This document shows, one piece after another, positions 1 through 12,840 of a stretch of 64,000 nucleotides of DNA. The notes beneath the pieces are model-generated. The model saw nothing but the letters and a program-made list of their open reading frames with translations. It ran no database searches and had not been told where the DNA came from. Source of the DNA: Phallus indusiatus (Eukaryota; Basidiomycota; Agaricomycetes; Phallales; Phallaceae); assembly GCA_027605045.1 (NCBI GenBank), contig JAQFWX010000003.1, positions 2,604,001 to 2,668,000 on the forward strand, given 5' to 3'. Both the position numbers and the translations under genes were made by a program. Numbering within the stretch: position 1 is the first letter of the stretch; each line of letters starts with the position of its first letter.

Positions 1-421
1 CGCTTATTCAAGGGACGACCAAAAATTTAAGAATATCTTAAATTACATAATATACTAGGCGTCTACCCTGATTTTTTTTCTCTACGTATCTTTTTTTTAT
101 TACATGTTACCCCTGTTACCCGGCCGCCCGGCCGGTCACTCGGGGTCACACTATGTCACTCGCCCTGTCACCCAATCACCCCAGTTCTTCCCTTTTTCTC
201 TTTCACCCTCTGCGTCGTCGTCGTCGTCGTCACCGTTTCGCTTTTTTCTGCCAATCCTCTCTTTCCTCTCTCCCACACGCTCTCTTGATTAACCGTCCGG
301 TCTTTTCTTCCCTCGTTCGCTGAATTATAATACATTACTACAACGGAAAAAATTGGAACTGCAAAGATTACCAAGAAATTTTTTCGTGAACCTTGAAAAA
401 GATCAAAAATAATTATCCGCC
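1..421. other. upstream region of the chitin deacetylase gene
   Basis: AT-rich flank with pyrimidine-rich runs and a short TCG/CGT triplet run near 205-230. I see no convincing exon here. It probably holds the promoter and 5' leader of the gene starting at 422. A minus-strand open frame at 168-617 overlaps that gene's first exon and looks like its antisense shadow. Confidence 0.5.
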
Positions 422-2320
422 ATGATATTTTCTTCGTCATCTTTGCTTTTCCTTGGCGTTTTGTCGACTGTTCACGGCCATGCTGATCATCGTCATCACC
501 ACCGCGCCATAGCTCATCAGCTTGCTGCTGCTGCTCCACCTCCTTCCAACGGTCCACCCTCATCCAGTTCCGTGCCAGGCCAAGCTGTACCCCTGCCTGC
601 CCAGCCAAGTTCTCCAATTAGTCTCGCCGGTCCTGTCGTTCCTTCCGTCTCTCGGTCCTCGGTCCCTAGTGGTGCTTCTACTACGACACTTTCTGATGCA
701 ACCTTAACCGCGACTAATCCCAATATCCCCCCTTTGAGCGACATCACAAGTGGACAACCCTCTCCCACCCCGACGTTTACTTTTCAGGAGACATTGGGTA
801 TTCCAGGTCCATTTCCAGGCGCCCCTCCCCTCCCGTCAAGTAAGTCAAAACGGTTTACTTTTTAAAAAGTTCGCGCGTTCATTAATGTTATCCAGCAACC
901 CTGGATCGCTCCAAATATCCATCTCCCACTGAGCTAGCACCGACTGATCATCCTCTTATGGCTGAATGGTTGAAAGAGCTCGAGGGCGTTCAAATCCCCG
1001 ACATCCCTCCTACCACAAACGAGTCGGTGTGCTCTTTGAATCCTGAAGCTGCTAGCGACACTTCCCGGTGCTGGTGGACTTGTGGCGGTTGCACCAACCC
1101 AGTAGACATCGTCACCTGTCCTGACAAAGAGACTTGGGGTGTCACTTTCGATGATGGTCCTAGTCCTTATTCTCCTTTGGTACTGTTTTTTTCATCTCCT
1201 CAATAAGTACAGCATTATCCGGGATTTGGCTCATTTTGAGTTTTTTTTTTCTACGTTAGGTACATCAATATCTCGCTCAAAACGATATTACCGCAACGTT
1301 CTTCGCCATTGGGGGCAACGTTTATTGGTATTCGAATGTCCTGGTCGAAGCCTATATGGGTGGCCATCAAATCGGTGTTCACACATGGCGACACCCCGAG
1401 ATGACAACGCTCAGCACCCTGGAAGTCATTGCTGAGCTAGGCATGGCTCGACAAATAATTAAAGTACGAGGTTTCGGCTCAAGACAGTTGACATCGTTGA
1501 TCTGACCTGTGTCACAGGACACCCTTGGTGTAACACCCACTTACTGGCGTCCTCCTTATGGTGATGTTGACGAGCGTGTCAGAGCTATCGCCCTCGCCAT
1601 GGGAATGCAGACGATCATTTGGACTCGTGACCGTACGTGTGTCTTCTTAACTTCGTTTTTCACTTCGAATTAACTCCGTCGAATTCAGCCCTAACATTGG
1701 CTCAATATGATACCAACGATTGGCGTATCCCCGCAGGGGAAGTCACGGGAGAACAATGTTTCGAGCAATTTGAAACCATTCTCCAGAATTCTACGTACGT
1801 GTGACATCCCTTTTAGATTATTTTCATTATATCTTACATTTGCTCTGATAGACATTTGGATACTGGGTTTATTGTTTTGGAACACGACTTGTTCGTTCAG
1901 ACCGTTGAACTTGCCACAGGATACACACTCCCAGCAGCTTTGAGCTCCACAAATCCTAAATTAACAGTGAGTGTGGCATAACAACTTCGTGTTCCCCTAT
2001 CAGTGACCTTCTTTACTGTATAGCTTAAATCAGTAGTCGAATGTCAACACCTTGATATGACACAGGCTTATAATGAAACCCGCACTCAGCCTCTTCCCAG
2101 CTTCGTCACATCATGGAAAGGTCGTTTCATCACCATCGCCGAAGTTGTCGCGCAGAGTAATATGAGCTCCAGTTCGTCTGGATCCGGTGGCAGCAGCGGT
2201 TCCAGCGGTAGTACTGGTAGTGGATCGTCACATTCGAGTGGTCTCGCGTTGACCGCGTCCCTCAAGCACATCCTTCTAGTTCTGGCCGCAAGCACATTTG
2301 CGATTGTTTTAAGCTCGTGA
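422..2320 (+). CDS. GPI-anchored chitin deacetylase (NodB / carbohydrate esterase 4)
   Basis: Predicted to remove N-acetyl groups from cell-wall chitin, giving chitosan. An N-terminal signal peptide (starts [12 protein letters not shown]) leads into a His- and Pro/Ser-rich stretch. The NodB domain follows, spread over short exons, with all expected motifs: TFDDGP (near 1145), [10 protein letters not shown] (near 1380; metal-binding histidines), [10 protein letters not shown] (near 1550), WTRD (near 1620) and LEHDLF (near 1880). The C-terminus is a Ser/Gly-rich linker and a hydrophobic tail ending at 2320, typical of a GPI-anchor signal. Clear introns start at 841 (GTAAGT), at about 1180 before the VHQYLAQ exon, and near 1468, 1633, 1794 and 1970. 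The ATG at 422 is chosen because the signal peptide follows directly. The family is common as multiple copies in basidiomycetes; substrate preference cannot be read here. Confidence 0.92.
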
Positions 2321-5300
2321 TGAATGACAAGATTTCTCAAGCCAAGGACAACTTAAACTCCCGTTTTTTCGGACACAGAATATAACAACCATTTTACATA
2401 GCTGTTTTTTTTTGTTCTTCGAAACATCACTTTTAACGCGCTTGCCTGTTTTTTTTTCTTCCTTTTTTTACCCGATTATCCTCATACCTTCACTCTCGAG
2501 AAATCAATACAGCGTATTTTTGTCTACGAGAAACCATTTGCTCCAGATTCTGTTTGGATACCCCCATTATTCATCTCACCATGATTGTCGGAACGTCTCA
2601 ATGCAGCGCTAGACCTATCCTCCATATAGTAGACCATCAGACTCTTAAATTTTCTTCCTGTACTTTAATCTTGAAACAGATTTTTTCTTTTCAAATGATA
2701 ATAAAAGAACTTGATGATGATGGCCGATGAAAGAATTATTTTATTATTGGAATGCCGGTGTACAATTCGAGTCTTTAATTAGGATCGCATGTGGAAAATA
2801 TATATACATACGTACGTATTCGGGTCATTATTTAATTCATTACTCGCTTGCAGGATACATTACAATTGAAACGTACGCCTTTGGGCTGACACCTATACAT
2901 GTGCATACGTGACAAGCCCGTAGGATCCCATAAACTTTTTCAACCCGCAAAGGTTCGTACATACACACAAAAATTTATTAACGATCACGTCTTGAACGCA
3001 TTTCATGAAACCTCGAAGTTTTTTTTTTTGAGGGATCCATCACATGCGATGCCATCGACATCATCAGAGCATAATGTCAACCAGCCGAGAGGAACATCAA
3101 CCTGCAGATAAGTATTTTTGGTTTGCCGTTGTGTTTGCCAGAGGCTTCGAATGATGAGACCATCATGCTTTGGCGACGCAAAAATATCTTTAGTGGATTG
3201 GAGTGGGAAACACGTGGGTATATTAAGCTGAGATATACATACATTTTGGTGATCCATGATATATTTGGCACCTGGCGGTCTCGCACCATTTCCAGCCTAA
3301 TCTCATACCAAGTCTGCAGGTTATCTACTAATTTCACAAAGGATAAATAAGAATCTTTACAAGTTCCCCACTATAGCTAGTCAAAGAGGGAAGAAATCCT
3401 TGGTGTCATGAGTTATAACTGCCCTGAAACCGGCGTGGAATTGTGACCTGACATGCAGCCGATTGGAGCTCGTTGTGAATAATTCAATATTCACTACGAA
3501 TTATGAGAAATTATGCATTGAGCTTGATTATGGCGCTGCGCCAAAGGATTGGTTTCCCGTGAGACGACAAGTATAATCCTGAATGATCATTGACATGTTG
3601 ACACTGTATTTGAGATCTGAAACTTGGGCTTGCCAATGTGCTTGTAACGCTAGCAGCCACCGCAACATGCTCTGTACCCTCCTGTACCTTCAAGTACAAA
3701 AATGGAACTCCTCCAGATTAAAAAATGTGCGATCCCCGGCTTAGTTCATATACGTATCTGCGAACGTGCCACGACTGGAAGGAAATACACGATCTTTTTA
3801 CATAGTTAGTTTAATAACCTATCATGTAGTCAAATTCTCAAGATCTCGAACTCGGGATCCTTTCACCGTGGTGTAGGTCTAAATTGTACTTCTAATCGCA
3901 TCCATATGTATCGAGATTTCTATTTCACTAAATTGTGTACATAATTGTATCCACATGCCTCGTGCACAGGGACCCTTTTGGGGGTGAGTAATGAAAGCAA
4001 AGCCCTTAGAATGCAGCTTGGATCCAGCTCATACCTTATCTGTCCAGAAAATTTGGCAATGGTGAACTCTTTCTTTTAAAACGATGTGATGATATGTAGC
4101 CATGAGATAACTGCAAAGCTCTTCTTTTGCGTCTCTTGATAGGATACCCTTTAACACCACGATTAGATCTGATAATCAATGCGGTACTTTATCTCCGTAA
4201 ATCCTTGTAGATTTTTATATTTTCCGAGGGGGCGTGTATGGGTGAGATATACAACCGTCACATCGTGCCATAGCGTGCCATTTATGCGATATGTGGTTTC
4301 CCTGAGCTTCTTCTCATTCCTTTATGGAACTACATGCAGGTACTTTAACAACTGAGTGGACTCGTCGGTATATTCAATATCAATAGTCTCAATTTCGAGA
4401 CTATATTAGGACACCAAAAAGTCAAGGGAAGAAAATGCTTTCTTCATTACATACTTTGTTGAAGGAATGAATGTTGAGGCTCGCAGAAATAACAGGGCAT
4501 TAAAAGCGGACACCGGAAACTCGATGATGCCTCGATCGTTTGATAGATTTCGATATTTGCGGCAGTCGGAACCAATGCTTCTTCAGACCGAGCTGGCACA
4601 AAGCAAAAGAAGCAATGATGAGTAGATTTGATCCGTTATGGCATTGCAAGCCCTGGGTATCGGAGGCTTTTTCCCCATGTCGCTATGTAGTAGTAACATG
4701 TCAGGAAGTTCCCAAATTATATGGAATTATACCGCTGTGCTCGTGGAATAGAACCATGTCTAGATGGGGTAATGCCAAAGTTTATCGTTTAATTTACGAG
4801 TTTCTTTATTGAAACATTTAAACATTCTTGAAACGTACCATACGTATTCAAACCATTCGTTGACATTTGTAATCCCTAACACCGAGGAAAAGAGTTTCTC
4901 AGGCTATGCCCTGCCAGTGTATCCCATCTTCATGGGCCGATAAGCCAGGATGAATAACAGAAAAATCGACCATATACGGCAGAGCTAAAATGTCCCGGTT
5001 ATGGCTATTGAATGTTGAACGTTATTGAACCCTTAGTTCAGAGATCCCTGCGGGGCTCGGAGCAATAGGGCCTACTATCTTCATTAGACATGTGAGAAGT
5101 CGGGTACTACACCTTATGTTTTTTTTTTGGCTAAACGCAAACAAGCGTTTGGGGCACCCTTGGCACTCACTTTGTATATTTTTAAGCAATATGCAAGTAC
5201 ATCGTGGCGCCCTGGAATTGTGTATTTCGATCTTTGGGTCGCCGAACGTAACACAAAGATGGCTAAACTTTGAAGCCATTGCCATTGCTGTACCGTTTTA

Positions 5301-5520
5301 TCATTCACATAAGTAACATGACAAACATTCATAAGTTAATTACTCACATTTATCCAAGATAAGGAAGGATGCTTATTATAAAAATGAAGATAAACATTGG
5401 CATGGTCCAGGGGAAAATGATACATTGACACTGGATGTGAGAACATGTCACGTGCTTCCGAACTGCGGTTATCAAGATTATGTCCGTTATGCACAATGCA
5501 TTCTTCCGAACTGTTCCACG
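2321..5520. other. gene-free interval between chitin deacetylase and urease
   Basis: About 3.2 kb with only short, unconvincing open frames on both strands, the longest about 90 codons at 4540-4812, with no recognisable domain. I found no tRNA-like element, no long repeat and no transposon terminus. The first few hundred bases are probably the 3' UTR of the deacetylase. Confidence 0.5.
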
Positions 5521-8500
5521 ATGAGATTAACGCCCCGAGACCAAGATAAGCTCATAATATCACAAGCATGTCTATTTATCTTCTTTTCAGTATATATCTC
5601 TGAAGCTTTGTTAGCTTGGTTTTCTCGCTCAAAAACGACTTGCGAGAGGCCTAAAGCTCAACCGCGCGGAAGCAATTGCTCTTATCTCTCACCAGCTTCA
5701 TGAGAGAATCCGTGATGGCGAGCACTCTGTCGCATACCTTATGCAACATGGCAAAGAGATCCTTGGAAAAAGACACGTATTACCAGATGCCGTAACTACA
5801 ATCGAAACCATCCAAGTTGAAGGGACATTCCATGACGGGTGTGTTTCATGAGTTCCAATTTCAAACGAACGATTTTATAGTTCGAATAGTGTCTTCTTAG
5901 TTACCGTACACGATCCCATATGCTCGTCCGATGGTAACCTTGAAAATGCTCTATACGGCTCTTTCCTTCCTGTACCCTCCCAAAGTTCATTCCCCCTAGG
6001 GGACCCACGTATATATTCCCGCGATGCAGCTCCAGGAGCAGTCATGTTAGCCAAAGACCCCATAGTGATAAACAAGGGAAGAGAAAGGGTTAGGTTGCGT
6101 GTTCAAAACGACGGAGATAGACCGATCCAGGTGAATGTCTCAGTCAAATCTGTTGCTTTCATCTAACGGACAAGAAACCGTTCTCCATTTAGATAGGCTC
6201 CCATTACCATTTTGTTGAAACTAATCGAAAACTCAGCTTTGATCGCGGACTCGCCTATGGGAAGCGCCTGGATATTCCATCCGGAACGGCCGTGCGATTT
6301 GAACCTGGTGACGTCAAAACCGTTACTTTATGTTCTATTGCTGGCAGGCAAATCATTCGGGGAGGAAATGGCATTGCATCCGGGAAAGTTGACCCATCGA
6401 AGAGAGAGGAAATAGCCCGGAAGTTCGTGCTGGAAGGCTTTTCTCATGTGCATGATCAAAGCGCCGTCGTCACCATTCAACAAGACACCGTAGTAGACCG
6501 CGCTACCTACGTCAGTATGTTTGGACCCACAACGGGTGATCGGGTCAAATTAGGAGATACTGGTTTAATTATTGAAGTCGAAGAAGATAAGGTATCCCCA
6601 TCATATTCTTGTTTCCATTTCTGTACTCGAACTCTGGCTTCCTTCTAAAGACAATCTACGGGGACGAATGCAAATTCGGAGGCGGCAAAGCCATCCGAGA
6701 CGGAATGGGTCAAATGTCCTCTCCCGTCACCGACGCCCTAGATCTGGTGATTACAAACGCCCTTATCGTGGATCACTCGGGTATTATCAAAGCGGATATC
6801 GGTGTCTCCAATGGCAAAATCAAAGGTATTGGAAAAGCTGGAAATCCGGACGTACAGGAAGGAGTTACACCTGGGATGATCATTGGTGACAAAACCGAAG
6901 TCATCGCCGGCGAGAATATGATCATTACTGCTGGTGCAGTTGATGCACATGTCCATTACATTTGCCCACAACAGATTTGGGAAGCAATAGCGTCAGGTCG
7001 TGACACTTTCTTCCCTTCCTTGAAGTCATTTTTAATATCATACGTACATAGGAGTGACGACATTCATCGGCGGAGGCACGGGTCCCAGTGCTGGCACCAA
7101 CGCCACCACCTGCACCCCTTCCCCATTCTATATCCAACAAATGTTTGCTTCTGTGGACACTATGGCTGGAAATTTCTTGTTTACAGGAAAAGGCAATGAT
7201 TCGGGTCACGAAGCATTAGAAGATATTGTCAAAGCCGGCGCTGGTGGCTTGAAATTGCACGAGGTTAATGTTCTTATTAGATTGGTACTCAACTTCTCTG
7301 ATGTTCTGAATCAGGATTGGGGAAGTACCCCCGCGACTATTAGAAATTGTCTGGATGTTGGAGACAAATATGACGTTCAGGTTGGGTATTGTTTCGGTCC
7401 TGCGTTATTTGAAAGTCTGATATACCCTGACTCTTTCAAGGTGAACATTCACACGGATACATTGAATGAGAGTGGTTTCGTCCAAGGTTCTATCAATATA
7501 TTCATTAATAATAATAATAATATTGTAAGACATGATATTAAATTCACAGACACCATCGACGCGTTTGGAGGAAGAACTATACACACATATCATTCTGAAG
7601 GAGCCGGTGAGCCCTCCTGTATCCTGTAGCCACGGTCGTGCTTAATGTTGACCCACTTTACCGGCAGGCGGCGGTCATGCACCTGACATTATTGTAGTCT
7701 GCGGACAAGACGACGTCCTCCCGTCCTCTACCAATCCTACCAGACCATACGCTAAAAACACTTTAGATGAGCATTTAGACGTTCGTTCACATTCCTTTTT
7801 TTTAAAAAAAACATGTGCATTGAAAAACTAGAACTAGATGCTTATGGTGTGTCATCACCTTTCCCGTTCAATTCCAGAAGATGTGCACTTCGCCGAATCC
7901 CGCATTCGCGGTCAAACAGTTGCCGCAGAAGATGTCCTACACGACCTTGGTGCGATATCTATGATCAGCTCTGATTCCCAAGCTATGGGGCGTATTGGAG
8001 AAGTCATCAGCCGAACGTGGAGAACGGCTTCGAAGATGAAGACCGTCAATGGACCGTTGACTGAACTCGGCGACACGGTAAATAAAGACAACGGTCGGGT
8101 GAAGCGATACATCTCGAAATATACTATCAACCCGTTAGTCTTAACTTGGTCTCGTTACTCAAGATACGGACACAGATGTTTTTTTAGGGCCTTGACACAT
8201 GGAATCAGCCATGTAGTTGGCCAGGTTCGAGCCGGTGCCCTGGCCGACCTCGTATTATGGAAATTTGAGAACTTCGGTTCAAAACCCGAGCTGGTCGTAA
8301 AAGGCGGGGTAATAATATGTGCTCAGGCTAGAAAATGTTGTCGCATCTCGTTTTATTGTCACATTCACCTCTTTTTTTTTTAGATGGGAGACGCAAATGC
8401 CTCCATTCCCACTGTTCAACCAGTACTTCCTCGGCCTATGTGGGGCGCTCATCCGTCTGCGGCAGCTCTCAATTCAGTTCATTTCGTATCCGCGATTTCG

Positions 8501-8728
8501 AAGGAGCTAAAGATTATTGACACGTATGGACTGAAGAAAAAGACGATTGCAGTAAAGGGTTGCCGTAGAATCAAGAAACGTGATATGAAATGGAATTCCT
8601 ATACACCGCGTATTACGGTTGATCCCGAAAGTTATATCGTAAAAGTCGGACAAGGAAAAGAGGAACAAGTTGTGACTGTTGAACCAGCAGAACAAGTTCC
8701 TCTTACAAGGTTATATAATGTCTTTTAA
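5521..8728 (+). CDS. URE1: urease (fused gamma-beta-alpha subunits)
   Basis: Nickel enzyme that hydrolyses urea to ammonia and carbon dioxide in the cytosol. Eukaryotic ureases fuse the three bacterial subunits, and all are present: gamma-like from [11 protein letters not shown] at 5521, beta-like from about 5880 (VTVHDPI), and alpha from about 6530 ([15 protein letters not shown]). Active-site signatures are intact: HVHYICPQQ (nickel histidines, near 6950), GGLKLHEDWG (lysine that becomes carbamylated, split by an intron at 7264), and [14 protein letters not shown] (catalytic histidine, near 7850). The C-terminus ([14 protein letters not shown]) ends at 8728. Introns: 5566-5614, 5839-5880, 6131-6192, 6592-6650, 6997-7051, 7264-7314 and further short ones. 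The first (5566-5614) and last (8327-8383) appear to use GC donors, because only those junctions keep the conserved residues in frame. No nickel chaperone gene is in the window. Confidence 0.95.
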
Positions 8729-8894
8729 GGGTCTCTCAAAGGTTTTAAGATAACAAAAAATGTACTTTTATGTCGGGGTCAAGTATTTGAATACTATCGG
8801 GATACGCCGCATACGTGTATCACATCCTTTTCTTATCACAATCTTTCTGATTCGTCGCAAAAATCGAAAGCAATTTGAAAGTTGATCTAATTAT

Positions 8895-9695
8895 AAATAC
8901 CTCATCAAGAATGTGACTGGTTTGCCTATTACGTTGCGGGAGTTGACATTGTAAGTTTTGTTTCAGGGAATTCTCCATGAGCTCTTTTCAGTGATGCCTA
9001 ATCTGCGTCAGATTGGTGCATTCATCTGACAATTCCTTCTCGCCATGCATGCTTTCACATTTCTTGCTCAACAACGGGCACAGCCAGAACTTGATTAGAT
9101 CGTCAGCTCGAATGCTCTGTCCTGTGTCCTCATTCGATGACTTTGAAACTAGAATATCTCGAAGCGAGAATGTATGAAATTTTGAGACGGAACACAGTCG
9201 TCCCTTGTGCCCTTCCGAACATAGTCACTGTAAACGATTAATTAATGGGTGGTATTTTTTACGGAAGGATTCGAGAAAACACTTGGTAAACGTATTATCT
9301 TTTGCAAAATCATGGACATCACGATTCAATCCGGTTTCTGGGGGCATTACTCCGGGACGAAACAGTATATGGAACTGGTGCAGATAAATCTACCCGGAAT
9401 AATTCCTCCGAAAAAATACGCCTTGCCCGAGTTTGCTTATGAGCTCGGAATACGGTATGTGTAACTCCCAACTGTCACGAAATTCACTTATAAATGAAGT
9501 GCGTGTGTGAGTCGTGTGTGTGTGTTACATGTGCTCCCATTCTTTCGGCGGCGGACGATGAGAATGGATTAGTCTGAATTGGAAAAGATAACTACAATTC
9601 TGGCTTTGTTCCGTGAAGAATTATTCAAATGTCGAATTATCCCTCGGTCATCTGACTCTGTGCAAATATTGGAAGGATTGGTTTTGTTATGCGCT
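8895..9695 (+). pseudogene. decayed cytochrome P450 relic, opposite strand to its three relatives
   Basis: Plus-strand translation in shifting frames recovers, in order, degraded versions of segments found in the three P450 genes downstream: IKNVTG and YVAGVDIV (I-helix region, near 8905-8970), RAQPELD (near 9075), YEILRRNTVVPCALP (ExxR region, near 9170-9220), LRDETVYGTG (near 9350), ALPEFAYELG (near 9420) and FKCRIIPRSSDSVQILEG (C-terminus, near 9620-9675). Stops and frame changes interrupt every part, and the heme-cysteine motif CPGRH is not found where expected. It is a dead, inverted paralogue of the array. The N-terminal half is not recognisable upstream of about 8895. Confidence 0.85.
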
Positions 9696-9852
9696 TAGAC
9701 TGTTTAGATGTTTTGGATTATTATCTCCCCTTTATTAAACGCCAGCGGGTGTCTTTTATGTGCGATACAGATGGAACCCCATCTGTTTGGGAGGACCAAT
9801 ACGAAATACCATTGCTAAAGCTCAAACCTCTTTTGTTTGGGACTGTATAGCT

Positions 9853-12004
9853 TTAAGACAATTCCTTCAAGAGTTTTATTGAAGCGGGAGAGCGGGGGAT
9901 GATCCTACACTTGAAAGGTTTGGGTCGCCTGCGGTTTTCACGATCAGAAATAAGAATAAAAGTACTACAAACAACGTACAAAATAACACCAGAGTCCAAA
10001 TCATCTTCTTTGGGTAGCTCAGGCCCGTTCTCTCCCACGACAGGAAGAATGTGATATAAATGCAATATGCAAGCAATAACTATGAAAGAGGAAGTTTCAC
10101 TAAAATGGCGACCGGGACATGCACTAAAAAAACTGTTTGCATGTAAGCGTAAATAAAATCAAGTGAATAAGCAAACCGCCGTCCATATCCAAAGGCAAAG
10201 TCAGGAGGAGGTGCTTGCCCCTCAAGGAATCGTTCCGGTTTAAAGTCATTTGCGTCATCACCGTATACAGACTTATCTCTAAGAATCGTCCTGAAATATA
10301 AAAAAAGTAAATTTATGTTACTTCACCTTTGAGTTACTCTTACCAGGAATTCCCGAAAACTAATGTTCCTTTGGGTATGAAATACCCATCAACGATGTCA
10401 TCCGCGATGAGCATGTGCGGAACACCGGCAGGAAGAACTGTGTTCCATCTCAATAATTCATATAATATCCCTCTAATATACTTTAATTTCTCAAAATCAT
10501 CGAAAGAGGGCAGAACATCAGATCCAACTATTTCATCCAGTTCCGCTTGCGCTCGTTTTTGAACGTGAGGATGCAACAGCATGCAAAAGAAAAATTGCGA
10601 AATGTATCCATCTGTCTGGTAAATGGGTAGTCAGTGGTAAAGAGCACGAATTTAAAGTGTATGAAGAAAAAGCATACGGTATCAATGCCAGCAAAATACG
10701 CTACGCCAGCAACGTTCTTGATTATGTCTTCATAATCCGTGGGACTCTCAGGATTGTCCTCAAAATGTTCCATAAGAGAGGTAGTAATACAAGGGATAGC
10801 TTTGCCATTTCTCTGGGAATACCGAGGGTTATTCTACATGAAGGATTCGTGTTGAAAGCGTTACGCACTAATGAATCTCTGAGAAGTCGAATCGGACCAT
10901 CAACCATTTCCCTAGCTCTCTTTGACAATTTATTAAGTTCCCGTTTAAATTTCGCACCAGGCAACCAAGAGGGTATGTGTTTCACTGGCTAAGCTTTAAT
11001 ATGATATAACAAAAGATATGAAATACGCATACGGATTGGGAAGAGGTCAACTAAATATGTTCCTGGTACACCTGCCTTGGAGATCTCGACGTTGGTTGTT
11101 TCCGACAAAATAATGTACGGGTCCTTCTCTGAAGAGATTTGTATCCCGTATGTAACCTGTGTTATTATATGTTTTTTGTTGAAAATACATCATAATTGAG
11201 AGCTAGGTAGAGCATAAACACCGACGCACCTCCAAAATCATCGCACCTAAAACGTACCGAAGATGCATACGATAATCTTTGGGTGAAAGATAAAGACGCT
11301 TTAGAAGAGTCCTAGTATACAAAACCCGGGGATTAAGGCAACTAAAAGACTATCTCAAACGATCAACATACTTGGTATATTTTATTTGAACTTCACGGTA
11401 GTTTTCCACAGCCGTTTGATTGAAGTATTGGTGAAAATAAGTTCTGGTCTGTTTCCAGGTTTGACCGTATTGCATCATTATCATGGTCCAGTCCAGTTTT
11501 ATCCTATACAGAGGTGAGCGTACGTCATCGCCGTTGAAAAAAGCATTAACGAACAAATCATTAAGGACAACTGAGTGAAATCTATTGGAGTAAATATTTC
11601 CTCTTTTCTCGAAGATTTCTTTCGCTAGCTCCGATGAATTGATGAACAGCATGGAAGTACCGAGAATATCGAGGTAGACTAAATCACCTATTGTTGATAA
11701 ATTCACACAAGGAAAGGTAAAATCTTAAAAGCTGTAGCTACCAAGTTTATTTGCCCATCGGTTGAACGTTTGCCATTCTTTGCTCCTCGGTAGATCGAGT
11801 AGATTACCAATTAAAAAGTGTCGAGGCGGTCCAGGGGGTAGCCGTAATTCTAAATCAATGAACATTAGTGGTTGAGATATAAGATAAAACTTACAACGAA
11901 CTTTTGAATTTAAGATTACTCCTCCAACTAATCACAAAATATAGAGCAGCGCTGGCGAATACGCTGTATATCAGTACTATTGAAACGGACATGTGAAGTG
12001 GCAT
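9853..12004 (-). CDS. cytochrome P450 monooxygenase (array copy 1)
   Basis: Membrane-anchored heme monooxygenase. The ATG at 12004 opens a short hydrophobic anchor (SVSIVLIYSVFASAALYFVI). A proline hinge follows (LRLPPGPPRHFLIGNLLDLP, near 11820), then VDLFPI/LKHIPSW across an intron near 11000, an I-helix AGIDT motif (near 10690), the ExxR motif YELLRW (near 10445), and FAFGYGRR joined by splicing to ACPGRHF (near 10130), which carries the heme cysteine. The C-terminus is FKCRIIPRSPAS. I could follow the reading frame through about ten introns without a forced stop. The junction near 10990 must use the CCAG acceptor; the nearer AAAG would expose a TAG. It resembles basidiomycete P450s often named O-methylsterigmatocystin oxidoreductase-like; the real substrate is unknown. 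Confidence 0.88.
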
Positions 12005-12840
12005 AAAGGATACTTGACTTGACAATGTGTATTTAAGAGCCAATGTAAAATTAGCACAAATGCTCATTGGTCTGGAAAAGCGACGGAAAAATATAAGGTC
12101 CCTAAAAGCCAGTCACGAGGACCATTGTTCTAGCCTCATCAGAAATTTATTACTACTTATCAAAACAGTCGCGACTCGGGGATAATTTCTTCAGTCAGAG
12201 GCATGAATCTTGCATCTTAGCATTGTGACAAATTTGCGCATCTGTCTTATCATATTAGTGGTATAGGATTGATGACACCTAAATTTTTGAAGAGCCCTAA
12301 TGAAGTGAACATTTATCCGTGACGGTGGATATAACATTTAAAATGGCGAGCTCGGGCTCATTCTTTCGTTTCCGCGGTATATTTGATTTCACTTTTGGAG
12401 TCAACGGAAAAATATATAAACAACGAAATGTGAGAAACATGTTCCATCAGAAACAACGTCTCACCTCATTGGTCCTGACTCCTGAATCGGAGTTTTGATG
12501 GAATCGTCGGTTGTGACTTGTTGAGGGTTGCAGCCAAGGTATAGCTCGTAATGAGATGAGATGGAGAGTTCAACAGCTAGAGACATTGTTAACAGAGTAA
12601 AAAGAGACTAAACTGTAACGAATGTATAGTCACGGCGTGATTGTCACTCATGTGCATGATCTGGGGACTCCGGACTTCCCCGGACTTCGTCCGACTTCCG
12701 CACAGACATCAGGTCTACGGTGCTCATTGAAGTAGGTCATAAATATTTACGTTGGAGCTACATTTAAACTATGTACATACAGCGATCATGTGTAAGCTTA
12801 TTGTGGGATTTGAATGGACCTGAAATTGTTAACTAATAGT
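12005..12840. other. spacer between P450 copies 1 and 2
   Basis: About 830 bp without a gene. It should hold the promoter of copy 1 and the 3' end of copy 2. Imperfect GGACTTC/CGGACTTC repeats cluster at 12668-12702. Nothing else is recognisable. Confidence 0.4.

Noticed and set aside
168..617. 149-codon minus-strand frame at the left edge
   Set aside because: It overlaps the first exon of the chitin deacetylase in antisense and has Gln/Asp runs explained by the CAN/GAC-rich coding strand. No start context or domain.
10980..11000. Nonsense codon in P450 copy 1
   Set aside because: A TAG appears only if the intron ends at AAAG. Using the CCAG acceptor restores LKHIPSW, matching the other two copies.
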